Shown here piece after piece: positions 52,740-61,233 of a DNA stretch of 64,000 nucleotides. The stretch is from Salinibacillus aidingensis (GTDB taxonomy: Bacteria; Bacillota; Bacilli; Bacillales; Alkalibacillaceae). Numbering within the stretch: the first letter of the stretch is position 1; every line of letters starts with the position of its first letter. Where the stretch lies: positions 372,001 through 436,000 of the forward strand of contig NZ_BAAADO010000001.1 of assembly GCF_039522525.1 (NCBI RefSeq). Reading direction: 5' to 3'. The translations under genes were made by a program, and so were the position numbers. Below the pieces are notes generated by a model. The model saw nothing but the letters and a program-made list of their open reading frames with translations. It ran no database searches and had not been told where the DNA came from.

Positions 52740-53105
52740 ACATAAAAGACGAATTTTGTGTTTAATCCGTCTGTTTGGCGGATTTATCCGTCTGTTTTTG
52801 GCCGGAATCAATCAAATGAAGGATTTTATCAACTGGCGGAGTTCGGGGGAGGAGAGTATCTGTCTGCGGGAGCGATGAATCTGTCGTTTTTTATCGGATA
52901 TCAGGCTGTTTGATCCATATATCCATCAGTAATCATATTCTATCGGTCAAATTGCAAATGTTATCCACCAAGTCAGGATATATCCGTCAAAAGCTTCCGT
53001 TTATCAATTAAATTCCTTATTCAATCCCTCGAAATTACTAAGCCATCCGTCTAATCTACCAATCCATCCGCCGTAGCCTCAATGATACGTGGAGTAGGAG
53101 AAAAG
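52740..53105. repeat. Non-coding stretch with degenerate ATCCGTC motif
   Basis: No gene is seen in 52700-53155. ATCCGTC or near variants recur at irregular spacing (about 52773, 52786, 52979, 53045, 53063), including a local direct repeat TCCGTCTGTTT and a palindrome AATCCG/CGGATT near 52773. No hairpin family member or ORF explains it. Confidence 0.4.
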
Positions 53106-53109
53106 CCAT

Positions 53110-53147
53110 TAAAAAAAGCCCCTGTCTACTATACAAGGGCTTTTCTC
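53110..53147 (-). terminator. Terminator of deoC
   Basis: Stem AAAAGCCC-t-TGT / ACA-g-GGGCTTTT with a seven-T run on the minus strand, just after the deoC stop. Confidence 0.85.
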
Positions 53148-53155
53148 CAACAATG

Positions 53156-53827
53156 TTAATAAGCTTCGGTTCCTTCTTCACCTGACACAATAGCTACACC
53201 TGCACTTGCACCGATACGGGTGGCGCCTGCTTCAATCATATCATTTGTGGCTTTCCCATCACGGACACCACCTGAAGCTTTTACTCCCATATCCGGGCCA
53301 ACGGTTTTCCGCATTAATGCTACATCTTCAACCGTTGCTCCTCCGCCTGAAAAGCCGGTGGATGTTTTAACAAAGTCAGCACCAGCTTGTTTGGCAATCT
53401 CACAGGCCAGCACTTTTTCATCGTTGGTTAATAGGGATGTTTCAATAATTACTTTAACAAGCGCTTTTCCTTTCGCCTCGTTTACAACCGCTTCGATATC
53501 CTTTTTAACAGTCTCACGATCACCATCTTTAAGGGCTCCTACATTGATGACCATATCAACTTCTTCAGCCCCATTTTCAATGGCATTTTTTGATTCAAAA
53601 GTCTTTACTGCTGTGGTTGTTGCCCCTAAAGGGAACCCAATAACTGTACATACTTTAACTGGTGTATCCTTTAATTTTTCATAGCAATAAGATACCCAAT
53701 ATGGATTCACACAAACAGAAGCAAATTCATAGGTGGCAGCTTCTTCACAAATCTGATCAATTTTCTCCTGCTGTGTTTCCGGCTTCAATTGTGTGTGATC
53801 AATTTTTTTTGCTAATTCCTTGTTCAT
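53156..53827 (-). CDS. deoC: Deoxyribose-phosphate aldolase
   Basis: Cleaves 2-deoxyribose-5-phosphate into acetaldehyde and glyceraldehyde-3-phosphate in deoxynucleoside breakdown. The 223-residue TIM barrel has the Schiff-base Lys in FVKTSTGF (about 153), catalytic Asp in EEVDMVINVGALK (about 91), and the phosphate loop KASGGVRD. An in-frame GTG three codons earlier belongs to the AGGTG ribosome site, so ATG 53827 is used. No pdp, nupC or deoR genes are adjacent; it stands alone. Confidence 0.95.
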   Translation of the reverse strand: MNKELAKKIDHTQLKPETQQEKIDQICEEAATYEFASVCVNPYWVSYCYEKLKDTPVKVCTVIGFPLGATTTAVKTFESKNAIENGAEEVDMVINVGALKDGDRETVKKDIEAVVNEAKGKALVKVIIETSLLTNDEKVLACEIAKQAGADFVKTSTGFSGGGATVEDVALMRKTVGPDMGVKASGGVRDGKATNDMIEAGATRIGASAGVAIVSGEEGTEAY

Positions 53828-53908
53828 ATCTTTCACCTGCTTAAATAAAATTTTATCTGCCTCTTATGATAACATTCCCTGTATATGAATGCTATTTAAC
53901 ACTTTAAC

Positions 53909-53943
53909 GAAAAAAATGGATGCCTGTTTTAAGACATCCATCT
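53909..53943 (-). terminator. Terminator of ypjP, stop codon in the loop
   Basis: Stem ATGGATG-t-CT / AG-g-CATCCAT around loop TAAAAC, which contains the TAA stop, then seven T on the minus strand. Confidence 0.85.
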
Positions 53944-54558
53944 TGGAGGAGTATTCTTATCATAATAGATTTCACCGATGTTATGATGCTTTTCAAATTG
54001 GTCCTCTTTTAAATGATAGTGAAAATTAAACCAATATCCTTCATGAGGGCGATTTTCCCTTCTCACATCAAACCGGGCAATCTCAGTGTTTGTCCGAACA
54101 TCATATAAAACAAATATCTTCTCACCATAGCCACTCACAGCTTCCTCGGAAACTCCATAATAACGAATATCCTGTTCATTTATGTTTTTTAATAGAGTAT
54201 GAATAGCCCTCTCTATGTTTGGGAGAATTTCCGTAATAAACTCATCCTCAACCTGATCCATAATTTTCGGCCCAAGCTTGGCTTTCGTTTGTTCCTTGGC
54301 AATTTCAGTAAGTGCTGATTGCGTTGTATGGTGATCATCTGCTTGGGGAACAGGGATCTTGCTTAAATCGAAGTAGTCATTGATTTCATGGGTGATCGTA
54401 TCGTTTTCTGTCTGAGTATCATTATTTGATTTCGTCTTTGAGGAATCAACCTCTTCACTCTCCGCTGCATCGGCTTCCAGCAAGGCGGGCGGAGTGTACA
54501 TTCCTAACGTTAATATCGTTATCGCAATTAATAGAAATTTCTTTATCTCGGGTTTCAT
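53929..54558 (-). CDS. ypjP: YpjP family secreted protein
   Basis: A 209-residue protein with an N-terminal signal or anchor helix (KKFLLIAITILTLGMYTPPALL), a Ser/Thr/Asn-rich linker (about 32-60) and a C-terminal domain. The C-terminal RFDVRRENRPHEGYWFNFHYH and HHNIGEIYYDKNTPPRWMS patterns match B. subtilis YpjP, which is encoded elsewhere on that chromosome. The family function is unknown; the extracytoplasmic domain has a repeated His/Tyr/Trp pattern. Confidence 0.85.
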   Translation of the reverse strand: MKPEIKKFLLIAITILTLGMYTPPALLEADAAESEEVDSSKTKSNNDTQTENDTITHEINDYFDLSKIPVPQADDHHTTQSALTEIAKEQTKAKLGPKIMDQVEDEFITEILPNIERAIHTLLKNINEQDIRYYGVSEEAVSGYGEKIFVLYDVRTNTEIARFDVRRENRPHEGYWFNFHYHLKEDQFEKHHNIGEIYYDKNTPPRWMS

Positions 54559-54688
54559 AGTAAATTTCCCCTTTATCAGATCCTTCTTTTATTTTACCAT
54601 GATTGAGATAAATGTCTATGAAGCAATCGTAACATGTTCATTACAATTTCTTTTCATAGAATAAAAATACTGGCATAAGTAAGATTTT

Positions 54689-55423
54689 TTATACAACTTT
54701 TCTCTGAAAGTAAATCAGGCCTCCAACGAAAAACAGTAAGAAGCTTCCCCCTACTATAGTGAGAACCTGTTCCCACGGGACAAAAAATACAGCATCTGTT
54801 CCCCCGCCGGCATACATCATCAGAAATGGCTGTCCCCATGGATAGACAGGCCCAAATGTTTTTGAATTCACCGCTAAAATCGCCGGTAAAGTAAAAATAA
54901 CATTCACGGTAAAAGGAGCTGCAAAGCTTTTCCACATCATGGACATCCAGAGCTGCAAAGCAACTAATGGAAAAGTAGCAACCCAACCGCCCAATATACT
55001 TTTCCATACAATCGTCATTGGAAATGGATCCGTAATTCCCTTAATTGTTCCAACCAAATAAAGAGAACCCAGAAATAACAATTGAATAAAAAATACAAGA
55101 CTCATGATCAGTAAAAATTTAGCAATATAGACACGGCCTCTTGTTACAGGCAATGATAACAGCTGCTTCCATCCACCTTCCTGATGTTCGTATCTGCAAA
55201 TAAATCCGGCAAGTACACCCGTAACTAATGGAAGAAACAGCAATGCATACGTCAGTGTCATCGCCATTAAACTGGCATACCATCCGTTTATTTCCCCCAT
55301 TCCATCAGCCAGACCTGACGACAATCCAGCAAACAATCCAACTAAGGGAGCTGCCAATATAATAAAACCTATTTTGGATTTTCTGAGCTTATACCATTCA
55401 GACCGGAGAATCGAATAGAGCAT
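54689..55423 (-). CDS. ABC-2 type permease, second subunit
   Basis: A 244-residue protein with six predicted membrane helices and short loops, starting MLYSILRSEWYKLRKSKIGFIILAAPLVG. Permeases of the lantibiotic-immunity type (EpiE/MutE and MutG class) begin the same way. The HQEGGWKQLLSLPVTRGRVYIAKF motif is shared with the partner at 55425. It is the last gene of the ATPase-permease-permease unit, 1 base after the partner's stop. No clear terminator was seen after it. Confidence 0.82.
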   Translation of the reverse strand: MLYSILRSEWYKLRKSKIGFIILAAPLVGLFAGLSSGLADGMGEINGWYASLMAMTLTYALLFLPLVTGVLAGFICRYEHQEGGWKQLLSLPVTRGRVYIAKFLLIMSLVFFIQLLFLGSLYLVGTIKGITDPFPMTIVWKSILGGWVATFPLVALQLWMSMMWKSFAAPFTVNVIFTLPAILAVNSKTFGPVYPWGQPFLMMYAGGGTDAVFFVPWEQVLTIVGGSFLLFFVGGLIYFQRKVV

Positions 55424-55424
55424 A

Positions 55425-56135
55425 TTACTTCACATCCCTTCTGGCAAAATCCATCATTCCTGCCATATAAAGCAGAAATCCAACGCTTATTCCAAGCCAG
55501 ACATTTATCATCGGATCATTCCAATGGTTATTTAAAGAAGGCCATTTCCAGATCACCCAGTCCGGGAGCACATAGGCAGAATAAGCTAAAATCGTTCCTA
55601 AAACACCTGCAGTAATCGGCAGTCCCTGATTGGTACTGACCGTTGCAATCCAAAGATGCAGGGCAAGAACGGGTAATGCTGCAAAAAAAGGCAAGAAGCT
55701 GGACTTTAATATTTCCACCCATGGAACCTGATCACCCAAGTCCAGAAACAGCCCATAAGCCAATGTAAATACAGCTAGCAGAAACGTTGATAGAAACAAT
55801 AGTGTGGCCAGCACTGTGAATTTTGATAAATAAACACTCATTTTTGAAACAGGTAAAGCAAGCAGTTGTTTCCATGCATTGGTTTCATTTTCGACACTGG
55901 CCGTAAAAGACGTTAGAATCGCAATCCCTAACACAAGTGCCAGCGGGGTAAACACGCTAACATTGCCCATATAGTAGAGCCAATCATTCTCACTCTGCTT
56001 TAATAAATAATCCTTGCGCAACCCATAGTTCACCATCTGTAAGGCTACAACACCAAAGGGGCCTAAAAAGGTTAAAAACCAGAATCCTTTTCTTCTTATC
56101 TTCATGAAATCAACCATCAACAGCTTACCGATCAT
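55425..56135 (-). CDS. ABC-2 type permease, first subunit
   Basis: A 236-residue protein with six membrane helices, paralogous to its neighbour: ETNAWKQLLALPVSKMSVYLSKFTVL lines up with the neighbour's GGWKQLLSLPVTRGRVYIAKF. The pair therefore forms a heterodimeric exporter channel. The start ATG overlaps the ATPase stop (TAATG), giving translational coupling. The substrate is probably an amphipathic peptide or antibiotic, by analogy with LanEG systems. Confidence 0.83.
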   Translation of the reverse strand: MIGKLLMVDFMKIRRKGFWFLTFLGPFGVVALQMVNYGLRKDYLLKQSENDWLYYMGNVSVFTPLALVLGIAILTSFTASVENETNAWKQLLALPVSKMSVYLSKFTVLATLLFLSTFLLAVFTLAYGLFLDLGDQVPWVEILKSSFLPFFAALPVLALHLWIATVSTNQGLPITAGVLGTILAYSAYVLPDWVIWKWPSLNNHWNDPMINVWLGISVGFLLYMAGMMDFARRDVK

Positions 56136-57043
56136 TAGGCATCCTCCTTTGACGTCATCTGAAGGAAAATATCCTCTAATGATCGTTTTTCCTCTTCCAC
56201 ACGATAAAGCGAATAACCTTCCTGTACGAGGGAATGAACCACACGGGCAACTTGTTTATCAGTATGGTCATCCAGATAGATGATACCGTCCTGGAAATCA
56301 GCCTTTTCTCCTTTGGCCGCTAAAAATTGATAGGCATGATGACTATCATTTACTTTCAGGCTAATCCTCTGTTGAGCATGCTCCCTCATCGCTTCGATCG
56401 TATCCTGAAAGATCATTTTTCCTTTAGAGATAATTCCTGCAGAAGTTGCAATCTGATCAATTTCTGACAGCAAATGACTGGATATAAGAACGGTCATTCC
56501 ATACTCAGCTGGTAATCGTTTAATTAAATCCCTCATTTCAATAATTCCGGATGGATCAAGCCCATTAGTAGGTTCATCTAAAATTAACAGCTTCGGGTGG
56601 TTCAATAGAGCAGCTGCAATTCCAAGTCTCTGCTTCATCCCGAGTGAATAACCTTTCACTTTTTTATGAGCAACATCTTTTAATTTAACAATCTCCAAAA
56701 CTTCATTCATTCGATATTTCGGAACGCCTACAATTTTCCGAAGAGCCTCTAAATTTTCATAACCTGTTAAATGGGGATAATAAGAAGGGCTTTCTACCAG
56801 CGAACCTATTCCTTTTAGAATATTTATTTTCTCCTTGTTTAAGTCCTGACCAAAAATCTTCACAGATCCTGATGAAGGTTTCATTAGTCCCAACAGCATC
56901 CGTATCGTGGTTGTTTTTCCTGCTCCATTTGGTCCTAAAAAGCCGTAAATTTCCCCCTTTGGTATTTTCATTTCCAAATTCTCTACGGCGGTTTCACTGC
57001 TAAACCGTTTCGTTAACCCTTTTGTCTCCAAAATATAATCCAT
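56135..57043 (-). CDS. ABC exporter ATPase (lantibiotic/bacitracin-resistance type)
   Basis: A 302-residue ABC ATPase with Walker A GPNGAGKTT, Q-loop region SLVESPSYYPHLTG, signature YSLGMKQR, Walker B LLILDEPTNGLDPSG and switch His in ISSHLLSEI. The SLVESPSYY Q-loop, with Glu replacing Gln, is seen in BcrA/LanF-like ATPases. Three in-frame codons upstream (starting GTG) belong to the ribosome region; ATG 57043 follows GAGGTGAGG. Direct repeats upstream suggest control by the adjacent response regulator. Confidence 0.9.
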   Translation of the reverse strand: MDYILETKGLTKRFSSETAVENLEMKIPKGEIYGFLGPNGAGKTTTIRMLLGLMKPSSGSVKIFGQDLNKEKINILKGIGSLVESPSYYPHLTGYENLEALRKIVGVPKYRMNEVLEIVKLKDVAHKKVKGYSLGMKQRLGIAAALLNHPKLLILDEPTNGLDPSGIIEMRDLIKRLPAEYGMTVLISSHLLSEIDQIATSAGIISKGKMIFQDTIEAMREHAQQRISLKVNDSHHAYQFLAAKGEKADFQDGIIYLDDHTDKQVARVVHSLVQEGYSLYRVEEEKRSLEDIFLQMTSKEDA

Positions 57044-57072
57044 TAACCTCACCTCACATCTATCATAAATAA

Positions 57073-57111
57073 CAAAGGTTAAAATCCGGTATCACCAAAG
57101 GTTAAAATTCG
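57073..57111 (-). promoter_or_regulatory. Paired direct repeats, candidate operator before the ABC exporter
   Basis: CAAAGGTTAAAATCCG (57073-57088) and CAAAGGTTAAAATTCG (57096-57111) are direct repeats differing at one base, 23 bp apart start to start. They lie 30 bp upstream of the ATPase start, just ahead of a TATGAT -10-like hexamer on the minus strand. An OmpR-type regulator gene is two genes upstream. Confidence 0.65.
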
Positions 57112-57112
57112 T

Positions 57113-57150
57113 TTAAAAAAGCCGATTGAATTCTCTGTTCAACCGGCTTT
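57113..57150 (-). terminator. Terminator of the histidine kinase gene
   Basis: An imperfect stem AAAGCCGGTTGAA / TTCAATCGGCTTT with a T-run on the minus strand. It separates the two-component genes from the exporter genes. Confidence 0.8.
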
Positions 57151-57163
57151 GCTATCATTGCTA

Positions 57164-58522
57164 TCATGACAGCTTTTTAGGGCGTTTTATTTTAATTACG
57201 GTACCCCGATGACCTGATTCCACTTCCCATTCAAGATCCATTTTCCTGACCATTAAGTCTACAATCGTTAACCCAATCCCTGCTCCTTTTCCATTTGAAT
57301 GAACCGACATTCCGTTTCCTTGATCGGCTATGATGATGGCTTCATAATCTTTCCCGGCTTCGGTTCTGACCGACAGAAACTTACCGCTTTTGGCGTGCCT
57401 TAAAACATTCTGGAGTAAATTGTCGATGATTCGATCCAGCCATAATGGATCCACATTCCACTCGGTTTCATTAAATGGTTTCAGTTCTACATCAATTTCA
57501 AAACCTTCTTTTTCGAAAATAGAGTACCAGGATGCCATAGAAGTTCGCAAATGACGAATGATATCAATGCTTTCAGGTTTATAATTCATTTTCCTCGCTG
57601 TCAGTAGCGTGTAAGACATAAGATTTTCAATTAACCGGTCAAGCTTTTCCATGGCTTCCTCCATAACCTGTACCGCCTGTACTCCATTCGCTGATAATGT
57701 TTCCTTGGAAATTGAATATAGATGAGCCCTCATTTTCGTTAATGGGGTTCTTAAGTCATGGGATAAATTCGCAATCAATTCCCTTCGAAGCTGCTCTTCC
57801 TCCTGTTCCCGCTGTTTACTCTCCCTTAATTCACTCACCATTTGATTAAAGGTTGATTCCAGCTGACCGATTTCATCATTCTTTTTTACATCAATCGAAA
57901 CAGGAAGCCGGTCTGTGTCCCTAATCTCCATGGCTTCCTGCAAGGCAACTAACCGCTTTCTTATACCTCTGAAAAATAGTAGAGAGATCATTATAAAGAA
58001 TAGAATAATCGTTAAAGCAATGATGGAAAATGTCCGGCCTCCTAATTGGCTGAATTGGTTCGTATCCTGAGATAAAGCTGACCGGGGCAGTTCAAAAACA
58101 ATAAACCCATGATTCTGGTTATTCCCTGCAAAAGCAATGACTGTAAAGGGATCCTCATCATACCGTTCCTTGATAAATTGCGCTGTAAATGCAGGTGTCC
58201 ATTCATCCGGCAACTCTGCTGTTACGTCGAGTTGAGCAGACAAATTACCATGGTTATCCACCCAGAACATGGATGATTGAGGATACTGCTGTTTCCATTG
58301 TTTAAAATGGTCCAGAATTGTTCCCTTTGTCATCCGTTCTATATCACTTGCTTCATTATGCCACTGTTCCTCGATTGACGCTGCCTGCCTTTCCGTTTCC
58401 TCTTGATTACTGGTAAAAATGAACAGGAAGGCAGGTACAAAAAAGCCAATCTGTATAATAAATAAAGCGGTAAGGATGATTAATATATACTTTGCCAGTA
58501 AGGATTTAAAGAATTTTTTCAT
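57164..58522 (-). CDS. Sensor histidine kinase
   Basis: A 452-residue membrane kinase: helix 1 (about 10-35), an extracellular sensing region of about 130 residues, helix 2 (about 163-185), HAMP (about 186-240), a DHp domain with phospho-acceptor His in NLSHDLRTPLTKMR (His about 255), and an HATPase_c domain with the N box DRIIDNLLQNVLRHA, DQGNGM and GKGAGIGLTIV. It overlaps the response-regulator stop as ATGA. The neighbouring exporter suggests that it senses a peptide antibiotic or envelope stress. Confidence 0.93.
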   Translation of the reverse strand: MKKFFKSLLAKYILIILTALFIIQIGFFVPAFLFIFTSNQEETERQAASIEEQWHNEASDIERMTKGTILDHFKQWKQQYPQSSMFWVDNHGNLSAQLDVTAELPDEWTPAFTAQFIKERYDEDPFTVIAFAGNNQNHGFIVFELPRSALSQDTNQFSQLGGRTFSIIALTIILFFIMISLLFFRGIRKRLVALQEAMEIRDTDRLPVSIDVKKNDEIGQLESTFNQMVSELRESKQREQEEEQLRRELIANLSHDLRTPLTKMRAHLYSISKETLSANGVQAVQVMEEAMEKLDRLIENLMSYTLLTARKMNYKPESIDIIRHLRTSMASWYSIFEKEGFEIDVELKPFNETEWNVDPLWLDRIIDNLLQNVLRHAKSGKFLSVRTEAGKDYEAIIIADQGNGMSVHSNGKGAGIGLTIVDLMVRKMDLEWEVESGHRGTVIKIKRPKKLS

Positions 58523-59187
58523 TGTTTTACCCTGTACCCAATGCCACGAATGGTTTCAATAATTTGAGGCTTGGCCGGGTCCTTCTCAAGCTTTTCTCTT
58601 AAATACCGTATATGTACCATTAATGTTTTATCCCCTTCTAAGAACTCCTCGCCCCATACCGCTTCATACAATTGCTCTTTTGTTAAAATCTGATTTAAGT
58701 GACGGAGAAAATACTGAAAGAGCTGGTATTGCTTACCTGTTAATAAAATTTCTTCATCCGAATCCCGATTTATAATTTGTAAATCCTTTGTATGAATCGT
58801 TAGGTGGTGAAGATGGATATGCTCATCACTTTTGTTAAAGCGCCTTAACAGCACTTTAATTCGTGCCGCTAGTTCATCCGGATGAAAGGGTTTGGTTATA
58901 TAATCATCTGCAAAGCTGAGTCCTTCCACTTTATCCTCAATGGCTGTACGTGCGGAAAGCATTAAGACGGGCAAATCCCTGCTCGTATTTTTTATCCGCT
59001 TACCAATGGAGAAGCCATCTAATCCAGGGAGCATTACATCCAGAATGACTAAATCGGCATTGATCATATAGAAATCAATCTCTTCCCCTGATTTGAGCCA
59101 CTTCACTTCATACCCTTTTTCCATTAAATTCCGGGTGACCCATCTACCTATCTCAACTTCATCTTCTATGTACAAAATATGAATCAT
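58519..59187 (-). CDS. OmpR-family response regulator
   Basis: A 222-residue DNA-binding regulator with receiver domain (phospho-acceptor Asp about 50 in LVILDVMLPG, acidic pocket EDE at 8-10, Lys in YITKPFHPDEL) and a C-terminal winged helix (about 125-220, LLTGKQYQLFQYFLRHLNQILTKEQLYEAVWG...VHIRYLREKLE). It is cotranscribed with the kinase. Likely targets are the direct repeats at 57073-57111 controlling the exporter genes. Confidence 0.94.
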   Translation of the reverse strand: MIHILYIEDEVEIGRWVTRNLMEKGYEVKWLKSGEEIDFYMINADLVILDVMLPGLDGFSIGKRIKNTSRDLPVLMLSARTAIEDKVEGLSFADDYITKPFHPDELAARIKVLLRRFNKSDEHIHLHHLTIHTKDLQIINRDSDEEILLTGKQYQLFQYFLRHLNQILTKEQLYEAVWGEEFLEGDKTLMVHIRYLREKLEKDPAKPQIIETIRGIGYRVKQ

Positions 59188-59286
59188 TTTATCCTACCCC
59201 TGTGCTATTTTTCTTTACTTCATTAAGCAATATCTGTTAACATCGCGATTCATTTGGATGTTTTATAATTCTAAAGGATGTGGAAT

Positions 59287-61059
59287 CTAGGAATTTAGGT
59301 ACCAAAGATTTGTATAATCAACCCATCCTAACGCATTTATGTGTATGCCTTTTAGATTCCTGGGATATATAGCAAATTGTTGTAAGCGATATAATTGATT
59401 CAGTCCGTTTTGTTTGTGAACTCGATCTTCTAAATCCTTTAAAGAGTTTAAAAGATCATATTCTCTCCTTGATTGCAGCAATAAATCTATTTCTTTTAGA
59501 AAGCAATCAGGCAGGTGTTTCCTTAATAAACTTTGATTCCCTTTGAAAGTTGATAGATAAGTATAGAGCAGGCTTTCATCAGTAAGCTGTTCTTCTAATA
59601 ACATATCTGCATGTTCAACTAAATGCTGCTTGTGTAATTCTTCATAAGGTAAAAAGTGAAGGGATACTTTAATCCCTAATTGCTGCAGTTCTTTTTGAAT
59701 CCATTTTACATCACTTTCATTCCCGGCACCATTATAAGTGAAGAGATTTAATTGCTCTCCATTGTAACTGCTTCTTTTAAGGCAAATCTTTGCAATCGAA
59801 AAGTCACGGTCTATAGACCTTTCGTCTTCAAATTGGGATACCATTCGGGAAGCTGGAATAAATCGATTTCCCTTTAAATCACGAATCAACTTTTCAGGTA
59901 AGAGAGAATGAAAGATTGCTTTTCGAAGTAGTGGATCATAAGCAAGTATTCCCCGATTCATATTTAAAATCAACTGTTTGCTACCCCGATCAATGACTTT
60001 ATATTGTTCGAAATACTCTAACTTCTTTTGTTTATATGGATAATGATAAAAGTTCAATTCATTCTCATTTGTAAAAGGGCTCGTATCTTTATTTTCATAA
60101 AGCCATGGAAAAAAATAGATTGATACTTCATCTAATAACGGTCGAATATCATAATAATTTTTGAATGCTTGCAATATAAGCTTTTCTTTATTATTTTCTC
60201 TTACTTGGAATGGGCCTGTACCAATAGGAATACGTTTAAAGTTCCTTATTTTTTCATTTGGAACAACACTTCCTCCTAAGGAAGCTACTAAATGCAGGAA
60301 ATATGGAACAGAGGATTCGAGTTCAAATTTTACTGTATACCTGTTAAGAGGAAGTACATTATGTATAAAATCGGTCATCCATTGATAGCCTGAAAAATTA
60401 TTTCGATGTCTTTCAATACTGTAACAAACATCATCAGCTGTCATTTCTTTACCGTGGTGAAAATAAACATTTTTTCTTAAATAAAAAATCCACGTAGTAT
60501 AGTTATGATCATGCCGCCAATGGTGTGCCAACTGAGGAAGATGTTGATTCTTTTCCTCATCATAGGTTACTAGTTGATTAAAAATATGCCTCATAAAATG
60601 GTTTTCCGTACGACGGTTTATTAAAGCCGGATCCAGTACTGGTAACGTTCGATAAGAGGGGAACTGCAATCGGTCGATTTCACCCTCTTTATAATCGTTA
60701 CTCTCATCTAAAAAGGAGTAAAAAATCCAATCTATAAATTCTTGTTGTATTTTTGGGTAGTAACTAAACTTACGTATGTAAGTTATGGATTCATCAATTG
60801 ACTTTAAAGCAATCTCTTTCGCTTTATTCATAACTAAATCATCCAGATTCGCTAATAATCGAATTTTAGAATAATGCCCTCTCCCCTGGCCTGGTTTCCA
60901 CATAATCCACCCCGCCCCTTCAAGGTTTCGAACAATAACTTTAGCATTGCGAAGTGTGCATGATAATACATTAGCCAGAGTATTCATGGTAATGGGGATA
61001 TCTTTATTCATTTCTTTTAAATGGTAAGTTAAAACTTCATAATGTTCCAACAAATTCAT
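59287..61059 (-). CDS. SgrR-family regulator (HTH plus solute-binding domain)
   Basis: A 590-residue protein: N-terminal SgrR-type winged helix (about 1-110, MNTLANVLSCTLRNAKVIVRNLEGAGWIMWKPGQGRG), then a family-5 extracellular solute-binding-like domain (about 150-440, LPVLDPALINRR..., WIFYLRKNVYFHHGKEMTADDVCYSIERHR) that presumably senses a small ligand in the cytoplasm, as no signal peptide is present. It is divergent from a major-facilitator gene, a typical regulator-transporter pair. GGAGG fits ATG 61059 rather than the ATG six codons earlier. In E. coli SgrR senses sugar-phosphate stress; the ligand here is unknown. Confidence 0.9.
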   Translation of the reverse strand: MNLLEHYEVLTYHLKEMNKDIPITMNTLANVLSCTLRNAKVIVRNLEGAGWIMWKPGQGRGHYSKIRLLANLDDLVMNKAKEIALKSIDESITYIRKFSYYPKIQQEFIDWIFYSFLDESNDYKEGEIDRLQFPSYRTLPVLDPALINRRTENHFMRHIFNQLVTYDEEKNQHLPQLAHHWRHDHNYTTWIFYLRKNVYFHHGKEMTADDVCYSIERHRNNFSGYQWMTDFIHNVLPLNRYTVKFELESSVPYFLHLVASLGGSVVPNEKIRNFKRIPIGTGPFQVRENNKEKLILQAFKNYYDIRPLLDEVSIYFFPWLYENKDTSPFTNENELNFYHYPYKQKKLEYFEQYKVIDRGSKQLILNMNRGILAYDPLLRKAIFHSLLPEKLIRDLKGNRFIPASRMVSQFEDERSIDRDFSIAKICLKRSSYNGEQLNLFTYNGAGNESDVKWIQKELQQLGIKVSLHFLPYEELHKQHLVEHADMLLEEQLTDESLLYTYLSTFKGNQSLLRKHLPDCFLKEIDLLLQSRREYDLLNSLKDLEDRVHKQNGLNQLYRLQQFAIYPRNLKGIHINALGWVDYTNLWYLNS

Positions 61060-61164
61060 AAACGTAAAATCCTCCATTTAAAAAAAGGTGAAATAGAATT
61101 AAAATAATTATACACTTTTTTTCCTCTTTTAAAAACGTAGAATAACACATAGGAGGATGATGTT

Positions 61165-61233
61165 ATGAATTTTGTACAATTACCCGTAAAAGTCCATAAG
61201 AAACAGCAAATGAACTTCATGAGCGACAAATGA
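61165..61233 (+). CDS. 22-residue leader ORF overlapping the transporter start
   Basis: The ATG at 61165 has the only good ribosome site in the region (AGGAGG, about 8 bases before it). The ORF encodes a basic 22-residue peptide (MNFVQLPVKVHKKQQ...) and its TGA overlaps the transporter ATG as ATGATG. The transporter start itself has no visible ribosome site, so translation of this ORF probably feeds it. It lies in the 106-base divergent gap with the SgrR-type regulator. Confidence 0.6.
   Translation: MNFVQLPVKVHKKQQMNFMSDK

Noticed and set aside
53220..53684. 154-codon frame on the plus strand
   Set aside because: Antisense to deoC, Ser/Pro/Thr-rich composition typical of a shadow, no ribosome site.
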